Shown here one piece after another: positions 27,201-33,950 of a stretch of 51,212 nucleotides of DNA. Every line of letters starts with the position of its first letter. The first letter of the stretch is position 1. The notes under the pieces were generated by a model that worked only from the letters and a program-made list of their open reading frames with translations, was not told where the DNA came from and ran no database searches. The stretch is from Myxococcaceae bacterium (GTDB lineage: Bacteria; Myxococcota; Myxococcia; Myxococcales; Myxococcaceae), in assembly GCA_019686135.1 (NCBI GenBank), contig JADGHL010000023.1, forward strand, positions 1 to 51,212. The letters run 5' to 3'. The position numbers were made by a program, and so were the translations under genes.

Positions 27201-27475
27201 CCGGCGTGCTTCCGCCCGGCCTCAGCCTCGCCGAGGACGGCACCCTCACCGGAACCGTGGAAGACGCTGACACGAGCGTCGGTGTCTACTCCTTCCTCGT
27301 AGAGGCGCGTGACAAGGGCGGCGCCAGTGGCCTCGGCGCCTTCAGCCTGGAGGTCGTCGCCAAACCGGCTCCGGTGGGCTGCGGCGGTTCGGCCACCGGC
27401 GCGGACGTCTCCTTCCTCGCCCTCGCGCTCACCGGCGCCGCTGGCGTGCTTCGCCGTTTCCGCCGGCGGCGGTGA
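24242..27475 (+). CDS. Large secreted CARDB/Ig-repeat protein with MYXO-CTERM-like tail
   Basis: A 1077-aa protein from ATG 24242; AAGGA lies ten bases upstream, and a TTG six codons earlier is less likely. The signal peptide ends near SAWA-THA. Four CARDB-type domains follow (about residues 140-690), each ending in an ExxNN motif (EFDETNNI, EALENNNV, ELNEQNN, ELEESNN). Four putative Ig/cadherin-like domains (He_PIG; about 690-1040) carry the xLPxGLSLxxxTGxIxGTP pattern. The last ~30 residues are GCGGSATG, a hydrophobic helix and FRRRR, as in MYXO-CTERM proteins sorted to the cell surface. The probable role is surface adhesion or matrix structure. No catalytic domain is seen. Confidence 0.9.
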   Translation: MLQPSRYIAGLAAALVSFSAWATHAVPPINLGQSFFGNPVPVGTVIPAGASVTLTGDAPLETCGSNYVMEYEVRLASVAFTNTPTHFSPPASPTCSMDWPMPVTISGLVPGNYHWQVRLNTGFAISTWVQFNGGNIGFAFAPPNTPDIVVNTVQLNQTNPDPAGNTLAFNIDAFFEDRGSAAAGPFTWKAYLSTDKTLQPGTDQLIFTSTTPITVPANTANFLDSSGVITLNPRPPPGAYYVLVEADVSNTVAEFDETNNIGSTPNYFVNGIDYVATSISNGPSTAGPGSQITLTPDFFNQGIEGAGPNGTPGTVEFAIYASRDQNLDSGDEELTRVTVNNFGGAQQYNTPVTFTLPAGISGGDVYWILKVDPEIKNPLNPNPTVEALENNNVAVSTATTHITQADLQANFADLVDPVLGQPIRKADFGEPARFLIEAENVGDFAAPASHVSVILSTNNILSLQVDPRVADVPVGPLGTAPNNKTIFDITVTLPTMINGQALQTGDYYFFVQLDSYNVINELNEQNNTRLVIGPVRIRTPEADYAAIKVQAPPQAAGGETITLSRTFANLGTDDGPATTYRCFASVNNIITQQDYPLTFVAEDGTTSSEEPLQLARGGRDSTVELVRFPGNIPTGQYYIGCVVDPDGTVAELEESNNAAVTSDTVSVSAQSFQIVTAQLPDAILGMPYAFKLATVNAPGPIVWSIPGNAPEGVSLSTDGTLSGTPTALGLTTFTVEATSGGFTATRVLVQRVLPSTTELAVTTDNLPPVVNSTSLPYQGALSASGGAAPYTWSILSGKLPNGLSLDAGTGLISGTPKPGLPNGESTLTVQVRDVLGGVATRALKVRVLAPGALTITTLSLPDALVGSNYLIDLAAAVAGGGVLSTPLEWSVISGRLPDGLTLSTHTDGATGLITGVPTVAGTFPFTVQVRDADNRTDTIDFVVRIYTNALKVIWAAPPPAVIHPGDALNLQVTASGGVGGATYRLYSGVLPPGLSLAEDGTLTGTVEDADTSVGVYSFLVEARDKGGASGLGAFSLEVVAKPAPVGCGGSATGADVSFLALALTGAAGVLRRFRRRR

Positions 27476-27486
27476 CCGGCTCCTCG

Positions 27487-27520
27487 CGGATCCTCATCTC
27501 CGGGCGAGGATGAGGATCCG
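27487..27520. terminator. 12-bp inverted repeat at convergent gene ends, possible bidirectional terminator
   Basis: CGGATCCTCATC (27487-27498) pairs perfectly with GATGAGGATCCG (27509-27520) around a 10-base loop. It starts 11 bases after the stop of the CARDB gene and overlaps the last codons of the convergent methyltransferase gene. No T-run follows on either strand, so intrinsic termination is uncertain; it could instead protect 3' ends. Confidence 0.5.
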
Positions 27521-28288
27521 GTCGAGGCGGTTCGAGTCCCAGGAGATGGGCTCGTCGATGGCCGCGTCGAACGTGTAGAGCCCCACGAGCTGAAAGCCGG
27601 CGCGCGTCAACAGCACCTCGGCCTCCCGCTCGTTCCACGTGCGGAAGTACCAGTTCGTTTCGATCCGCCGCCGCCCGCGGGGCCCGATGATCTCCAGCCG
27701 ATTGCGCATGCGGCTCCGCCGGCGGCGCCGATCCGGCGGCCACTCGCGGGTGTTGCAGATCACCCCCTCCTGCCCCACGCGCCCGACCCACCGTTCGTGC
27801 TCCACCGTGGTGCGCGCGTAGTCGGTGAGGTGGAACCCGAGCACGTACACCCCTTCGGGCCGGAGCAACTCACGCGTATGCCGCAGGTGGGAAAGCGCCG
27901 CCTCCTCGCTGTCGAGGTACCGGAAGGTGGAGACGAGGTTGAAGGCGAGATCGACGCGCCCCCGCCACCGCCGCGGGGCGAAGGACTCCATCCGATCCAG
28001 GCTCAGGTGGACGCGCCGGCGGAGCGAAGGTGGCAGCCGTTGGCGCGCGTGCGCCAGCATCTCCGGCGAGACGTCGTAGCCGATGAGGGTGTAGCCGCGG
28101 CGCGCGGCGGCGGCGCCCCGCCCCCCCGCGCCGCACGCCGGCTCCAGCCAGGTGCGCCCGCCGGTGCCGTACAGCGCGTTGACCGCCTCGAGGAAGTCCA
28201 GCTCCCGCGCGGTGTCCGCGCCGAAGATGGCCTCGTAGTACTTCGGGTGGCGGTACCAGTCCTCTGCCTGCTTTCGGGTCCGGCTCAT
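27494..28288 (-). CDS. Class I SAM-dependent methyltransferase
   Basis: A 264-aa protein. The SAM-binding motif I is WLEPACGAGGRG (about residues 46-58), followed by YTLIGYDVSPEML (motif I' with acidic Asp), DLAFNLVSTFRYL and LLRPEGVYVLGFHL. This is a typical Rossmann methyltransferase of the methyltransf_25/11 type. The substrate is unknown; the Arg-rich insert RRRRRRSRMRNR near residue 190 could contact nucleic acid or simply be variable. Its ATG overlaps the ZIP stop by four bases (ATGA), so the two are co-translated. A hairpin overlaps its 3' end. Confidence 0.9.
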   Translation of the reverse strand: MSRTRKQAEDWYRHPKYYEAIFGADTARELDFLEAVNALYGTGGRTWLEPACGAGGRGAAAARRGYTLIGYDVSPEMLAHARQRLPPSLRRRVHLSLDRMESFAPRRWRGRVDLAFNLVSTFRYLDSEEAALSHLRHTRELLRPEGVYVLGFHLTDYARTTVEHERWVGRVGQEGVICNTREWPPDRRRRRSRMRNRLEIIGPRGRRRIETNWYFRTWNEREAEVLLTRAGFQLVGLYTFDAAIDEPISWDSNRLDRILILARR

Positions 28289-29034
28289 CCGTGGTGGACG
28301 AAGGAGATCGCCAGCATCACCGCCAGCCCGCCCACCAGGCAGATCACATTGGCGAGCCGCTTGTCCTTCCCGTGGCGGTTGACGTGCGGCAACAGGTCGG
28401 AGACTGCGATGTAGAGGAAGCTGCCGGCGGAGAAGGCCAGCGCCACTGGGCTGAAGCGCTCGAAGGTGACCAGGTGCGCCAACCCGAGGTACGCGACGGC
28501 ACCCGCGGGGACCAACAGCCCGAACAGCGCCGCGAACCACAACACTGCGGGCGCCGACCGGCCCTCGGACTTGAACAGCGCCGCCAGCGAGAGCGACGAG
28601 GGGACCTTGTGCGCGAGGATGGCGATGAACGCGGTCAACCCCACGCCTTCGACCACGGACGAACCGAGCGCCACGCCGTCGAACAGCGTATGCACGCTCA
28701 TCCCGAAGAACGCCGCCAGGCCCATCCCGCCGCGGCGGTGGGTGTGCTCGGCGCAGTCCGGCGGCTCCTCGCAGACGTGGGCGATGACGAAGCGCTCGAT
28801 CAGGAACAGGAACACGAAACCGGCGGGGACGAACGACAGCGCCTTCGGACCGGCGCCCTCGTAGGCCTCGGGCAGCATGTGGAAGAAGGCGGCCCCGAAC
28901 ATCACGCCGGCGGCGAAGGCGAGGAAGGTCACCAGCCGGGTCCGCGGCGCGCGCAGCGGCACCGCCGCGCCCGCGAGCGCACCGGCGACGATGAGGACGG
29001 AGTAGACCGCGAGTTGACCGAGCGAGGTGGACAT
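28285..29034 (-). CDS. ZIP family metal transporter (second, divergent copy)
   Basis: A 249-aa membrane protein taken from ATG 29034; a GTG seven codons upstream is possible. Helix 4 keeps HTLFDGVALG. Helix 5 has LAHKVPSSLSLAALF, that is HKxP instead of the usual HExPxE, placing it in a divergent ZIP branch. A short loop has Cys/His residues (HVCEEPPDCAEHTHRRGG), a likely metal-sensing or binding segment. It lies 48 bp downstream of the AGPS-like gene and overlaps the methyltransferase start. The replaced Glu could change metal preference or rate. Confidence 0.88.
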   Translation of the reverse strand: MSTSLGQLAVYSVLIVAGALAGAAVPLRAPRTRLVTFLAFAAGVMFGAAFFHMLPEAYEGAGPKALSFVPAGFVFLFLIERFVIAHVCEEPPDCAEHTHRRGGMGLAAFFGMSVHTLFDGVALGSSVVEGVGLTAFIAILAHKVPSSLSLAALFKSEGRSAPAVLWFAALFGLLVPAGAVAYLGLAHLVTFERFSPVALAFSAGSFLYIAVSDLLPHVNRHGKDKRLANVICLVGGLAVMLAISFVHHG

Positions 29035-29082
29035 CCGGGCGGCGCACCCTGCCACGTTCGCCGGGCGCTGGACAGGGACTGA

Positions 29083-30732
29083 TCAGCGCGATGCGCGAAG
29101 CGGCGGGACCAGCACGCCCGGGTTGAGGATGCCCTTCGGGTCGACCTGCGCCTTCATGGCCCTGAGCGCTCGGGCGAAGGGCTCAGGGCGCTCCCGGTCG
29201 TAGCCGTCGCGGTGGCGCCGGCCCACGGCGTGGTGGTGGGTGATGGTCCCGCCGAGCGCCAGCACCGCGTCGCTGGCCGCGGCCTTGAGCTCCGCCCACT
29301 GCGCCAGCTCCTCGCCGCGGCGGCCCGGCGCCACGAAGGTGTAGTAGGGCGCAAGACCGTCCGGGTACGCGTGGGTGATGCGGCAGGTGAGGAGCCCACC
29401 GCCGCACACCCGCTCCAGCGCCTCCAGCATCCGCGCGCAGATGCCCGCGTGGAGCGCGTCGAAGCGGTCCCAGGTGCAGGCGGTCTCGAAGGTGTCGGCG
29501 ATCACCCCGAGCGCCACCAGCGCGTTGAGGAGGTAGGGGCCTTCGAAGAAGGCGTTCCGCCAGGTTCCGGCGGGATCGTCGCCCGGCGCATCGCGCGTTC
29601 CCTCTCCGGTGCGGATCCGCACGCCGTCGGGCGTCTGGCCGCCGTGGGCCCGGGCCAGCTCCAGCGCGCGGGCGATCCACGCGTCGCGCGGCCCGTCCGC
29701 GGACTCGAAGCCGAGCAGGAGCACCGCGCTGCCGTCGTCGACCACCTGATTGAGGAACGCCTCCTGCGGATCGAGCACCCGGCAGTTGGCGGGGTAAAGG
29801 TTCGCCTGGACGATGTCCCTGAGCGCCGCGATCGCCGCGTCGAAGTCCTGGAAACGGACGCTGGCGGAGGCCCGCCAGGTGGGGCGCTGCTGCACGCGCA
29901 CCCAGGCCTCGGTGATGACCCCGAGGATCCCCTCACTGCCCAGCACCAGCCGATCCGGCGACGGGCCCGCACCGGACGCCGGCAGCCGCCGGGACGCCCA
30001 GAGTCCCGTCGGCGTCACCATCCGGATCGACTCCACGAGATCGTCGATGTGCGTGGCGAGCGTGGCGAAGTGACCTCCCGCCCGCGTGGCGATCCACCCG
30101 CCTAGAGACGAGAACTCGAAGGACTGGGGGAAGTGCCGCAGCGTGAGCCCGTACGGCTGGAGCTGCGCCTCGAGCGACGGGCCCATCACCCCCGCCTGGA
30201 TCCGCGCCGCGCGGGAGACCGGATCGACCTCCAGCACGCGATCGAGGTGGCCGAGATCCAGCGAGAGCGCGCCTGCGTATCCGCCGTCCTGCTCCAGATC
30301 CGGCTCCACGCCGCCCACCACGCTGGTGCCCCCGCCGAAGGGGATCACCGCCACGTCCGCGCGCTCGGCCCACTCGAGCGTCGCGACGATCTCCGCCTCG
30401 TCGTGCGGCGTGGCGACGAGGTCCGGTGCGTGGGCGAAGTCGCCGCGGAAGGCGCGGACGAGATCGGGGTAGCCGCGCCCGTAAGTGTGGCGCAGCCGCG
30501 CCTCGCGATCGTCCGAACAGAACGCCGCCAGCGCCGCCGGGACCGCGCATCGGGGAGCTGGGACGCGCGCCGCTTCGATGCGCGGCAGCGGCTCCGGCGT
30601 CAGCGTCACCCCCAGCGCACGGCTCACCCGCCGGGCGATCCTCTCCAGCGCCTCGGGCCCAGGCTCCCGGTCCTGCCAGCCCCAGGCCCAGTGGCTGCGC
30701 CGGCGCGTAGTGTTGGATGGCGGCAGGCTCAG
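29083..30732 (-). CDS. FAD-linked oxidase of the alkyl-dihydroxyacetonephosphate synthase (AGPS) type
   Basis: About 549 aa. A PCMH FAD-binding domain is clear: VIPFGGGTSVVGGVEP, then SLGGWIATRAGGHFATLATHID. The C-terminal oxidase domain ends with GGTITHHHAVGRRHRDGYDRE and KGILNPGVLVPP. The HHH motif and N-terminal RRRSHWAWGW are typical of AGPS, which makes ether lipids from acyl-DHAP; ether lipids are known developmental signals in myxobacteria. No ATG, GTG or TTG lies near the expected N-terminus. CTG at 30732, eight bases after GGAGGAGG-type sequence, is the best candidate; the nearest upstream GTG (30849) would overlap the previous gene by 120 bases. The start is therefore uncertain. Confidence 0.85.
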   Translation of the reverse strand: MSLPPSNTTRRRSHWAWGWQDREPGPEALERIARRVSRALGVTLTPEPLPRIEAARVPAPRCAVPAALAAFCSDDREARLRHTYGRGYPDLVRAFRGDFAHAPDLVATPHDEAEIVATLEWAERADVAVIPFGGGTSVVGGVEPDLEQDGGYAGALSLDLGHLDRVLEVDPVSRAARIQAGVMGPSLEAQLQPYGLTLRHFPQSFEFSSLGGWIATRAGGHFATLATHIDDLVESIRMVTPTGLWASRRLPASGAGPSPDRLVLGSEGILGVITEAWVRVQQRPTWRASASVRFQDFDAAIAALRDIVQANLYPANCRVLDPQEAFLNQVVDDGSAVLLLGFESADGPRDAWIARALELARAHGGQTPDGVRIRTGEGTRDAPGDDPAGTWRNAFFEGPYLLNALVALGVIADTFETACTWDRFDALHAGICARMLEALERVCGGGLLTCRITHAYPDGLAPYYTFVAPGRRGEELAQWAELKAAASDAVLALGGTITHHHAVGRRHRDGYDRERPEPFARALRAMKAQVDPKGILNPGVLVPPLRASR

Positions 30733-31748
30733 CGGGACGCCTCCTCCGAGAATGGGACCTCGTCGATGTAGCGCTCCTCGAGGTCCTCCACGGTCAGCAC
30801 CAGTTTGCGCACGCTCTTGTCGAAGCGCGGGTGGCCGAGGATCGCCCACACCCGGGTGCCGGGCACCATCAGCTCGCGGCGCGGCAGGCCGGGTGGGACC
30901 TCGACGATGGCGTCCAATCCGTCACCCACGTCCACGTCGATCAGATAGCGCCCCTGGCCGAGGTCTTTGGCGATCGCGATGTTGTCGAGCACGTAGGTGT
31001 CGCCCCGAAAGCGCCACTTCACGTCTTTGATCGTCCAGTACAGCGTGGTGTCGGTGATCTGCAGCGGGTTCCACTTCGCCTTCTGGGCGATCTTGGGTGG
31101 CGAGCGGAGCCGCACGGCGAAGCCGGAGCGCTGGAAGTTCTCCCGCCATCCGGGCGGGAGCTTCTCCTCGGTCGACGTGCCACCGTCGCACACCAGGACG
31201 AGATCGCCCTTCTCCGCCTCGAACCGCTCGCGCCGGAAAATCCCGAAGCCCTTCGCGCGGAAGCGGTAGGTCCGGCGCCTGCCCTTCACCTCGTAGACCG
31301 TCCAGGTCTCGCCCTCGTCCAGCGCGTTCTCGCCTTCGACGTGGATCTGTTCCCTGCGGGTGACCACGCCCCAATCCGACGGCCACTCCGGGACCCCGGC
31401 CGCGTGGTTCTCGTGCGGCCGCGAAGGATCGGCTTCGAGCCGGCAGCGCCATGCCACCTCCGAGTCCGCGGTCTTCCGCCAGTCCTCCTCCCACGACCGG
31501 CGCACCCGGTTGAACTCCTCCTCCTCCGCGCGCGCTCTGGCGCTGGTGGGGATCAACGCATCGCGCTGCTCCACCAGGGCCTTGAGCGCGGCGATGCTCG
31601 CGTCGAGCTCCTCGCCGCGGACGATTTTTGCCAGCAGGCGATCGCGTGCTTCATCGAGCTCGGGCGTCTTCTGGACCCGCCTCCCCGCCCACGCTGTGCA
31701 GGACAGGCACACGGCCACCAGCACTGCGATGCGCGTGCGGTCAGTCAT
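30729..31748 (-). CDS. Unknown secreted protein
   Basis: A 339-aa protein with a signal peptide (VLVAVCLSCTAWA, cleaved before GRR). The N-terminal mature part is a charged helix (DEARDRLLAKIVRGEELDASI, AEEEEFNRVRRSWEEDW). The rest is beta-rich and recurrent in Trp/Arg/Lys (TWTVYEVKGRRRTYRFRAKGFGIF, WTIKDVKWRFRGDTYVLDN). No known family is recognised. It shares eight bases with the end of the upstream CsgG-like gene and overlaps the proposed start of the oxidase gene, so all three are probably one transcription unit. It may act in the envelope with the CsgG-like protein. Confidence 0.8.
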   Translation of the reverse strand: MTDRTRIAVLVAVCLSCTAWAGRRVQKTPELDEARDRLLAKIVRGEELDASIAALKALVEQRDALIPTSARARAEEEEFNRVRRSWEEDWRKTADSEVAWRCRLEADPSRPHENHAAGVPEWPSDWGVVTRREQIHVEGENALDEGETWTVYEVKGRRRTYRFRAKGFGIFRRERFEAEKGDLVLVCDGGTSTEEKLPPGWRENFQRSGFAVRLRSPPKIAQKAKWNPLQITDTTLYWTIKDVKWRFRGDTYVLDNIAIAKDLGQGRYLIDVDVGDGLDAIVEVPPGLPRRELMVPGTRVWAILGHPRFDKSVRKLVLTVEDLEERYIDEVPFSEEASR

Positions 31749-33120
31749 CGATCGGCAACCTCAGCGCGACCTGCGCGCGCCGCTGTTCGTGCAAAGACGG
31801 CGAGGCCTCCTCCAGAAGCGCGTCGTACCGGCGCGCCTGGGCCCAGTCCCCGACCTCCAGCGCCAGCGCCTCCAGCTCCCAGAGCGCTTCTTCGGGCGGC
31901 GAGGTCCCCGCCTCCAGGCACGCGCCCAGCACGCGGCGCGCCTCGTCGACCTGCCACGCATCCGCATAGATGCGGCCCACCCGGCACAGATCCCACCGCT
32001 GAGTGGAGCTGAGCTGCGCGAGCTCCCGTTCGGCCTTCGCCTTCCCTTCCGCGCGCTCGCGTTCGCGCCGGGCAATCTCCTCGAGGCTGGACTTCACCGA
32101 AGCGAGCGCTGGTGCGTCCGGATACCGGGCGAGGAAAGCCTCTCCATGCTTCAGCGCCGCGTCGAACCGGCGGATCTGCACCTCCACGCCAATCGCGTTG
32201 GCACGCAGGCTGGCGGCGAGGGTTTTCACCGCCGGATCCCCGGATCGTTCGAGCTCATCCGCGGTCTCGCAGAGCACGCGGATCTGTTCGTTGTACCGGC
32301 GCTGGCTGCGCAGCAGCTCTGCGTAGCGGAAGACCAGCGACTGCTTCTCCATCGGCGTCTTCGCCTTCGACCACGCGTCGACGAGCCGGAGCCGTTCGGC
32401 CTCGCGTTCGGCGGCGGCCCGCTCGTCGATCTCCCGGAGCAATTGCTCGACGCGCGCCAGCTCGGCGGAGGCGTAGGGGAATGACGGATCCGCGCGGACC
32501 GCCTCCTTGAGGAAGGCGCGCTTGAGCGGCGCGTCCTTCGCCTCGGCGGCCTCGCCCAACAGCTCGACGGGACGCAGCGAACGCAGGTGGGGCCGGGTCC
32601 GGCGCGCGAAGCGCTGCACCACGTTCGGCTCCAGCTTCGCGGACCGCAGCAGCTCGCGGGTGATCTGATCCTGCAGCGTCAAAAAGTCGCCCACATCGCC
32701 ATCCACCTTGGCGCTGCCGGTGACCACGCCCGTCTCCACGTCCACGAAGCGGGCGGTGAGGCGGATGCGGCGGCCCACCCGCTGGTACGCGCCCACCGTC
32801 ATCAAATCCGCGCCGATCAGCCTGCCCAGCCGGACCGTAGCGAGCGCGTCGCGATCCAGCTCCGTTGTCTGGAGCTTCTGTTCGTCGATGACCCGGTCTA
32901 TCTCCGCGCGCTCCACCACCCGGACGCCCGGGACGCCGCGCAAGTCGCTGGTCACCGTCTCGCGGATCCCGTCCCCCACCGGCGTCTGCGCGCCGGACAG
33001 GTCGCGAAACGGCATCACCGCGATCGCGATGGGGGCCTTCCCGGCCAGCGCGGGAACGGCCCAGAGCGCGCCGAGGACCGACAGGAGCCGAAGGTGCGAG
33101 CGCATGCGCCCATCGAGCAT
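31741..33120 (-). CDS. CsgG/LpoB-like periplasmic protein with helical repeats
   Basis: About 459 aa. Signal peptide (LGALWAVPALAG), then a CsgG/LpoB/TolB-like N-terminal fold: APIAIAVMPFRDLSGAQTPVGDGI, VRVVERAEIDRVIDEQKLQ, RLGRLIGADLMTVGAYQRVGRRIRLTARFVDVETG (split along residues about 25-165). The rest (about 190-459) is TPR-like helical with strong Arg/Glu content. Such N-terminal domains occur in envelope assembly or PBP-activator proteins. ATG at 33120 is used; ATG at 33105 is also possible and gives a cleaner signal peptide. It is preceded by a Fis-like regulator gene 44 bp away and overlaps the next gene. Confidence 0.78.
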   Translation of the reverse strand: MLDGRMRSHLRLLSVLGALWAVPALAGKAPIAIAVMPFRDLSGAQTPVGDGIRETVTSDLRGVPGVRVVERAEIDRVIDEQKLQTTELDRDALATVRLGRLIGADLMTVGAYQRVGRRIRLTARFVDVETGVVTGSAKVDGDVGDFLTLQDQITRELLRSAKLEPNVVQRFARRTRPHLRSLRPVELLGEAAEAKDAPLKRAFLKEAVRADPSFPYASAELARVEQLLREIDERAAAEREAERLRLVDAWSKAKTPMEKQSLVFRYAELLRSQRRYNEQIRVLCETADELERSGDPAVKTLAASLRANAIGVEVQIRRFDAALKHGEAFLARYPDAPALASVKSSLEEIARRERERAEGKAKAERELAQLSSTQRWDLCRVGRIYADAWQVDEARRVLGACLEAGTSPPEEALWELEALALEVGDWAQARRYDALLEEASPSLHEQRRAQVALRLPIDD

Positions 33121-33164
33121 ACCCGCGCCGCCCGCCCGAGCGATGCGGTGCGGCCCTTCGCGCC

Positions 33165-33446
33165 CTACGCCGGGGAGCGCCGGGGGGCGGGCTTCGTCTG
33201 GCCGGCGCCGTCCAGCTTCAGCTTCTTCGCCTTGCGGGCCAGCGTGTTGCGGTCGACCCCGAGGAACTTCGCCGCCTCGCCGAGCTGCCCGTGGTGGCGC
33301 TGGAGAGCCTGACGCAGCACAGCGCGGTCCACCTGCTCCTGGAGGACCTTGTAGAGGTCCGGGACCTTGCGGCCGTGGAGCTGATCGAAGAACGCCCCCA
33401 GGCGCAAATAAAGGAGCTCTTCGAGCGGCAGCTTCAGCGGATCCAT
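33165..33446 (-). CDS. Fis-family DNA-binding protein (small)
   Basis: A 93-aa protein. The second half is a Fis-type helix-turn-helix: KVLQEQVDRAVLRQALQRHHG, QLGEAAKFLGVDRNTLARKAKKLKL (residues about 33-80). The N-terminal half (ELLYLRLGAFFDQL) resembles the tail region that precedes the Fis domain in NtrC-type activators. It has no ATPase or receiver domain, so it is a stand-alone DNA-binding protein. A basic/Pro-rich tail (KPAPRRSPA) ends it. It is divergent from the receiver gene (105 bp apart) and is the first gene of a minus-strand series. Confidence 0.88.
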   Translation of the reverse strand: MDPLKLPLEELLYLRLGAFFDQLHGRKVPDLYKVLQEQVDRAVLRQALQRHHGQLGEAAKFLGVDRNTLARKAKKLKLDGAGQTKPAPRRSPA

Positions 33447-33473
33447 GTTCGACCGGCCCCCGGAAGGAGCGCG

Positions 33474-33503
33474 GGTTTAGTGGGGACGGGGCCGGCCGAT
33501 CAA
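33474..33503 (-). promoter_or_regulatory. Weak candidate promoter for the Fis-like gene
   Basis: On the minus strand TTGATC (33503-33498) and TAAACC (33479-33474) are 18 bases apart, 28 bases before the Fis-like ATG. The -10 box matches only partly. It lies in the 105-bp region shared with the divergent receiver gene. Confidence 0.25.
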
Positions 33504-33551
33504 GTGTGGTGGCGAGCAGGAACGGGTGACCCCGGGGCGCATGTCTGCTAG

Positions 33552-33950
33552 ATGCTCGCGCCGGTGACCGCGGACAAACGCAAGATCCTCCTCATCGACG
33601 ACAGCGAGATCACGCTGGCGATGGAGAAGGCCGTGCTCGAGGCGCGTGGCTACGACGTGCGGGCGACGTCCACGCTGATGGAGTTCGAGAAGACGCTGCA
33701 GGCGTGGAAGCCGGACCTGATCCTCACCGACATCCACATGCCCGAAGCCAAAGGCACCGACATCTGCCGCACCCTGAAGAACGAGTACGGGACGCAGGAC
33801 ATCCCGATCGTCCTGTTCTCCAGCCTCCCGGATGACGAGCTCACGCGGCTGGCCGAACAGGTCGGGGCCGACGGCTCGCTCTCGAAGGCCAACGGCCTCG
33901 AAGCGATGGGCGAGAAGGTCGACGAGCTCGTCCAGAGCATCCTCTGGTGA
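33552..33950 (+). CDS. Receiver-only response regulator coupled to a cytochrome gene
   Basis: A 132-aa CheY-like protein: acidic pair LIDDSE (residues 14-19), phosphoacceptor Asp60 in LILTDIHMPEAKG, switch region LFSSLPDDE, and a conserved Lys in SLSKANG. No output domain. It starts at ATG 33552; no ribosome-binding site is visible, so a start at the GTG four codons later is possible. Its stop overlaps the start of the next gene (GTGA), which translationally couples it to a multihaem cytochrome gene. No cognate kinase is in the window. The pairing with a redox protein may be of regulatory interest. Confidence 0.9.
   Translation: MLAPVTADKRKILLIDDSEITLAMEKAVLEARGYDVRATSTLMEFEKTLQAWKPDLILTDIHMPEAKGTDICRTLKNEYGTQDIPIVLFSSLPDDELTRLAEQVGADGSLSKANGLEAMGEKVDELVQSILW

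Noticed and set aside
30729-30849. GTG at 30849 as start of the AGPS-like gene
   Set aside because: It would add about 40 low-complexity residues and overlap the previous gene by 120 bases, while the conserved N-terminus fits a start near 30732.
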